The translations under genes and the position numbers were made by a program. Shown piece by piece: positions 61,423-64,000 of a stretch of DNA of 64,000 nt. This DNA is from Streptomyces sp. NBC_00483. Lineage in GTDB: Bacteria > Actinomycetota > Actinomycetes > Streptomycetales > Streptomycetaceae. The notes beneath the pieces are model-generated. The model had not been told where the DNA came from, did not search any database, and was given only the letters and a program-made list of their open reading frames with translations. The stretch is from NCBI RefSeq assembly GCF_036013745.1, contig NZ_CP107880.1, positions 5,084,001 to 5,148,000 of the forward strand, read 5' to 3'. Position 1 is the first letter of the stretch; each line of letters starts with the position of its first letter.

Positions 61423-62585
61423 GCGTGCGCGGCAAGGACCAACTCGGCGGGAAGGCCGCGATCGTCGGCATCGGCGCCACGGAATTCTCCAAGGACTCCG
61501 GACGCAGCGAGCTGAAGCTCGCGGTGGAGGCGGTGCACACGGCGCTCGACGACGCGGGCCTGTCCCCGTCCGATGTCGACGGCCTGGTCACCTTCACCAT
61601 GGACACCAACCCGGAGATCACCGTGGCGCAGGCCGCGGGCATGGGGGAGCTCTCCTTCTTCTCGCGGGTGCACTACGGAGGCGGCGCGGCCTGCGGCACC
61701 GTGCAGCAGGCCGCTCTCGCGGTGGCGAGCGGCGTGGCCGACGTGGTGGTCTGCTACCGGGCCTTCAACGAGCGTTCGGGCCGGCGCTTCGGCTCGGGCG
61801 TGCAGCACAGGGAGCCGTCGGCGGAGGGCGCGGCGCTCGGCTGGAACCTGCCGTTCGGGCTGCTCACCCCGGCGTCCTGGGTGGCGATGGCGGCGCAGCG
61901 CTATCTGCACACGTACGGGCTGACCCCCGAGGCCTTCGGCCATGTCGCGGTCACCGACCGCAAGTACGCGGCGACGAACCCGGCGGCGTACTTCTACGAG
62001 AAGCCGATCACGCTCGCCGACCACGCGGAGTCCCGCTGGATCGTCGACCCGCTGCGGCTGCTCGACTGCTGCCAGGAGACGGACGGCGGGCAGGCGATCG
62101 TCGTCACCAGCGTGGAGCGGGCGCGCGATCTGCCGAACCCGCCCGCGGTGATCCGGGCTGCGGCGCAGGGCGCGGGCCGCGCGCAGGAGCAGATGACGAG
62201 CTTCTACCGGGACGAGCTGACGGGCCTCCCCGAGATGAGCGTCGTGGCGCGGCAGTTGTGGCGCACGGCCGGGCTCGGCCCCGACGGGATCGACGTGGGG
62301 ATCCTCTACGACCACTTCACGCCGTTCGTGCTGATGCAGCTGGAGGAATTCGGTTTCTGCGCGCCGGGCGAGGCGACCGGTTTCGTGGCGGAGGAGAGGC
62401 TGCCGCTCAACACCCATGGCGGGCAGCTGGGCGAGGCGTATCTGCACGGTATGAACGGGATAGCGGAGGGCGTGCGCCAGGTGCGCGGCACGGCCGTGAA
62501 CCAGATATCCGGCGCGGCCACCGCGCTGGTCACGGCGGGCACCGGGGTTCCCACGTCGGGTCTTATCCTGGGGGCGGACGGCTGA
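61419..62585 (+). CDS. Thiolase-like lipid-transfer protein, Ltp2-type retro-aldolase
   Basis: 388 residues from ATG 61419 (ATGA overlap). Thiolase-fold (SCPx/lipid transfer type) core: AAIVGIGATEFSKDSGRSEL (about 13-32), FFSRVHYGGGAACGTVQQA and the C-terminal EEFGFCAPGEATGF, LPLNTHGGQLGEAYLHGMNG (about 327-346). The usual thiolase nucleophile Cys is absent from its normal context, as in the Ltp2/SCP2-thiolase aldolases. Ltp2 cleaves 17-hydroxy-steroid side-chain CoA to a 17-ketosteroid and propionyl-CoA. The last gene of the operon. Confidence 0.88.
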   Translation: MSVRGKDQLGGKAAIVGIGATEFSKDSGRSELKLAVEAVHTALDDAGLSPSDVDGLVTFTMDTNPEITVAQAAGMGELSFFSRVHYGGGAACGTVQQAALAVASGVADVVVCYRAFNERSGRRFGSGVQHREPSAEGAALGWNLPFGLLTPASWVAMAAQRYLHTYGLTPEAFGHVAVTDRKYAATNPAAYFYEKPITLADHAESRWIVDPLRLLDCCQETDGGQAIVVTSVERARDLPNPPAVIRAAAQGAGRAQEQMTSFYRDELTGLPEMSVVARQLWRTAGLGPDGIDVGILYDHFTPFVLMQLEEFGFCAPGEATGFVAEERLPLNTHGGQLGEAYLHGMNGIAEGVRQVRGTAVNQISGAATALVTAGTGVPTSGLILGADG

Positions 62586-62640
62586 ACGGGGTGCGTGCAC
62601 CGGCTTCCGCCCGCGAGAACCGGGCCCGTCCGCGCGAAGG

Positions 62641-62681
62641 GGAGTCAGGGCCGTCCCCCAGGGGACCCCGCCCCCGACTCC
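62641..62681 (+). terminator. Imperfect terminator hairpin after the acyl-CoA operon
   Basis: GGAGTC (62641-62646) pairs with GACTCC (62676-62681), with inner GTCCC/GGGAC. A second small stem CCACCT/AGGTGG follows at about 62680-62696. Confidence 0.6.
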
Positions 62682-62786
62682 ACCTTCAGGAGGTGGGGCC
62701 AGCACCCCTCGTACAACCTGAGGCGGACGCAGCTTCGGGACCTCCGGCCGATCCCCGGAAGTAGGGGGCGCTCATAGCGTGTAGCC

Positions 62787-63407
62787 ATGACCGCAACTCT
62801 GGCGCCTGTCCGCACCAGCGCAGCCGAGGCCGCGCCGCGCACCCACTCCGTGACGCGTCCGGCACCCGCGTCCGTGAAGCGCACCCACTCCGTGACGCGT
62901 CCGGCACCCGCGATGTACCCGTCGTTCGCGTCGTACGTCCGGGCGCGTCAGCCGGTGCTCCTGCGCACCGCCCGGTCGTTGACGTCGAACCCGTGCGACG
63001 CCGAGGACCTGCTGCAGACCGCGCTCGCGAAGACATACGTCGCATGGGACCGGATCGAGGACCACCGGGCGCTCGACGGCTATGTGCGCAGGGCCCTGTT
63101 GAACACCCGGACCTCGCAGTGGCGCAAGCGCAAGGTCGACGAGTTCGTCTGCGACGAGCTGCCGGAGCACCGGGAGACCCCGGCCGGGGACCCCGCCGAA
63201 CAGCAGGCGCTGCACGACGCGATGTGGCGGGCCATCACCAAACTGCCCGCGCGGCAGCGGGCGATGGTCGTCCTGCGCTATTACGAGGACCTGAGCGAGG
63301 CCCAGACGGCCCAGGTGCTCGGCGTCTCCATCGGCACCGTGAAGAGCGCGGTGTCGCGGGCGCTCGGCAAGCTCCGGGAGGACCCGGAACTGCGGCACAC
63401 GGCGTGA
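62787..63407 (+). CDS. SigE-family ECF RNA polymerase sigma factor
   Basis: 206 residues from ATG 62787. Sigma region 2 is at about 50-120 (CDAEDLLQTALAKTYVAWDRI is the core-binding helix 2.2/2.3). Region 4 is at about 150-200 (LPARQRAMVVLRYYEDLSEA, then the HTH AQVLGVSIGTVKSAVSRAL). A basic, Pro/Thr-rich N-terminal extension of about 45 residues contains a perfect direct duplication of an 11-residue unit. No anti-sigma gene is adjacent, and the target promoters are unknown. It is 200 bp after the steroid-type operon; linkage to it is only suggestive. Confidence 0.9.
   Translation: MTATLAPVRTSAAEAAPRTHSVTRPAPASVKRTHSVTRPAPAMYPSFASYVRARQPVLLRTARSLTSNPCDAEDLLQTALAKTYVAWDRIEDHRALDGYVRRALLNTRTSQWRKRKVDEFVCDELPEHRETPAGDPAEQQALHDAMWRAITKLPARQRAMVVLRYYEDLSEAQTAQVLGVSIGTVKSAVSRALGKLREDPELRHTA
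62837..62912 (+). repeat. 34-bp perfect direct repeat in the sigma factor N-terminus
   Basis: Copies at 62837-62870 and 62879-62912 (spacing 42 bp) duplicate RTHSVTRPAPA in the protein. Both copies are identical, which points to a recent duplication. Confidence 0.9.
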
Positions 63408-63459
63408 CCAGCGGTGAGTCCTGGGTGATTCGGTGATCGATCATCCCGGGAAGTAGTGA

Positions 63460-63475
63460 CATACCGCCTGGTATG
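63460..63475. promoter_or_regulatory. Palindrome before the acyl-CoA ligase gene
   Basis: CATACC-GCCT-GGTATG, perfect 6-bp arms, 54 bp upstream of the ligase start. It has the form of a TetR-family operator (fatty-acid or acyl-CoA control is usual for fadD genes). Confidence 0.5.
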
Positions 63476-63528
63476 CAGTGAGAATCAGCGGACCCTTACT
63501 GCTCCGTAGCGCCCACCGGGAGGACGCC

Positions 63529-64000
63529 GTGCTGAGCACGATGCAGGACGTACCGCTGACCGTGACCCGCATTCTTCAACACGGCGCGCGGGTGCACGGT
63601 TCGTCCCAGATCACCACGTGGACCGGCGAGGCGGAGCCGCACCGCCGCAGCTTCCGCGAGGCCGCCGAGCGCGCGAACCAGCTCGCGAACGCGCTGCGCG
63701 ACGAGCTCGGCGTGCGCGAGGACGACCGGGTCGCCACGCTGATGTGGAACAACGCGGAGCACGTCGAGGCGTACTTCGCCGTGCCGTGCATGGGCGCGAT
63801 CCTGCACACGCTCAACCTGCGGCTGCCCGCCGAGCAGTTGGCGTGGATCGTGAACCACGCCGCCGACAAGGTCGTCCTCGTCAACGGCTCGCTGCTCCCG
63901 ATGATCGCCCCGCTGCTCTCGAAGCTGCCGACGGTCGAGCACATCGTGGTGTCCGGGCCCGGCGACCGCTCCGTACTCGACGGTGCCTCCGCGCAGGTGC
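63529..64000 (+). CDS. AMP-dependent acyl-CoA ligase, N-terminal part (cut by window edge)
   Basis: The frame starts at GTG 63529 with GGGAGG five bases upstream and stays open to the end of the window (157 complete codons). The N-terminal ANL-superfamily pattern is seen: FREAAERANQLANALRDELGV, RVATLMWNNAEHVEAYFAVPCMGAI-type region (split) and LNLRLPAEQLAWIVNHAADKVV. It would activate fatty or steroid side-chain acids to CoA esters. The C-terminal catalytic motifs lie outside the window. Its position after the steroid-type operon suggests a matching substrate, not proven. Confidence 0.85.
   Translation, partial: MLSTMQDVPLTVTRILQHGARVHGSSQITTWTGEAEPHRRSFREAAERANQLANALRDELGVREDDRVATLMWNNAEHVEAYFAVPCMGAILHTLNLRLPAEQLAWIVNHAADKVVLVNGSLLPMIAPLLSKLPTVEHIVVSGPGDRSVLDGASAQV

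Overview
The window is chromosomal DNA of a Streptomyces species. The evidence is very high GC, frequent GTG and TTG starts with ATGA/GTGA overlaps, the sporulation pair ssgR-ssgA, a fused cydCD gene, the copper/DtpA cluster, and many genes typical of this genus. The gene order resembles, from memory, the core region to one side of oriC in S. coelicolor (ssgR/ssgA, thiC, cydABCD, serS, pheA, dtpA). Three parS-type ParB sites (1012, 8185, 17853), one near-match (40183) and two groups of DnaA boxes (27149-27202, 37678-38072) also point to an origin-proximal location. No insertion sequence, prophage or CRISPR array was seen.

Layout. 1-8100: end of a flavohaemoglobin-type reductase, NUDIX hydrolase, LysR regulator, a PLP sulfur-amino-acid enzyme coupled to a low-molecular-weight phosphatase, small membrane and cupin proteins, ssgR and ssgA, and a YibE/F membrane protein. 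8131-10062: TPP riboswitch and thiC. 10134-14983: a membrane protein, a metallophosphoesterase, a LacI regulator and a divergent HisC-like aminotransferase. 15088-23208: Rex operator, cydA, cydB, cydCD and a DevS/DosS-like haem-GAF kinase, together an oxygen/redox module. 23364-30815: M23 peptidase, HAD phosphatase, F420-type oxidoreductase, KptA, and a coupled M24 peptidase / EphD-like fusion / MerR operon. 31042-34603: a four-gene ABC transporter operon with two ATPases and two permeases. 34734-39029: small proteins, HAD phosphatase, serS, a DnaA-box-rich spacer and pheA.

39116-45281 is a copper and extracytoplasmic oxidase-maturation cluster: dtpA, CopC-CopD, PCuAC, Sco, YcnI and a His/Met-rich membrane protein. 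45473-53045 holds a partner-switching-like set (two RsbW-type ATPases and a GAF-SpoIIE phosphatase-like protein that lacks a metal Asp), aminopeptidase P, a degenerate PrimPol-like protein and a SEC-C protein. 53153-57483 has a glycerophosphodiesterase, an HtrA-like protease, tRNA-Ser(TGA) with an unusual leader hairpin, an intact PrimPol-domain protein and a small Asn/Gln-rich secreted protein.

57710-62585 is a tightly coupled five-gene operon: acyl-CoA dehydrogenase, MaoC-DUF35, acyl-CoA dehydrogenase, MaoC and a thiolase-like aldolase. It has the gene content of the mycobacterial igr/chsE-chsH-ltp2 steroid side-chain operon. A SigE-family sigma factor and a truncated acyl-CoA ligase follow to the window edge.

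The most notable features that ordinary genes do not explain are the DnaA-box cluster between serS and pheA, the parS site inside the riboswitch P3 arm, the parS site that forms codons 1-6 of cydCD, and the 37-nt hairpin before tRNA-Ser whose loop is complementary to the anticodon loop.
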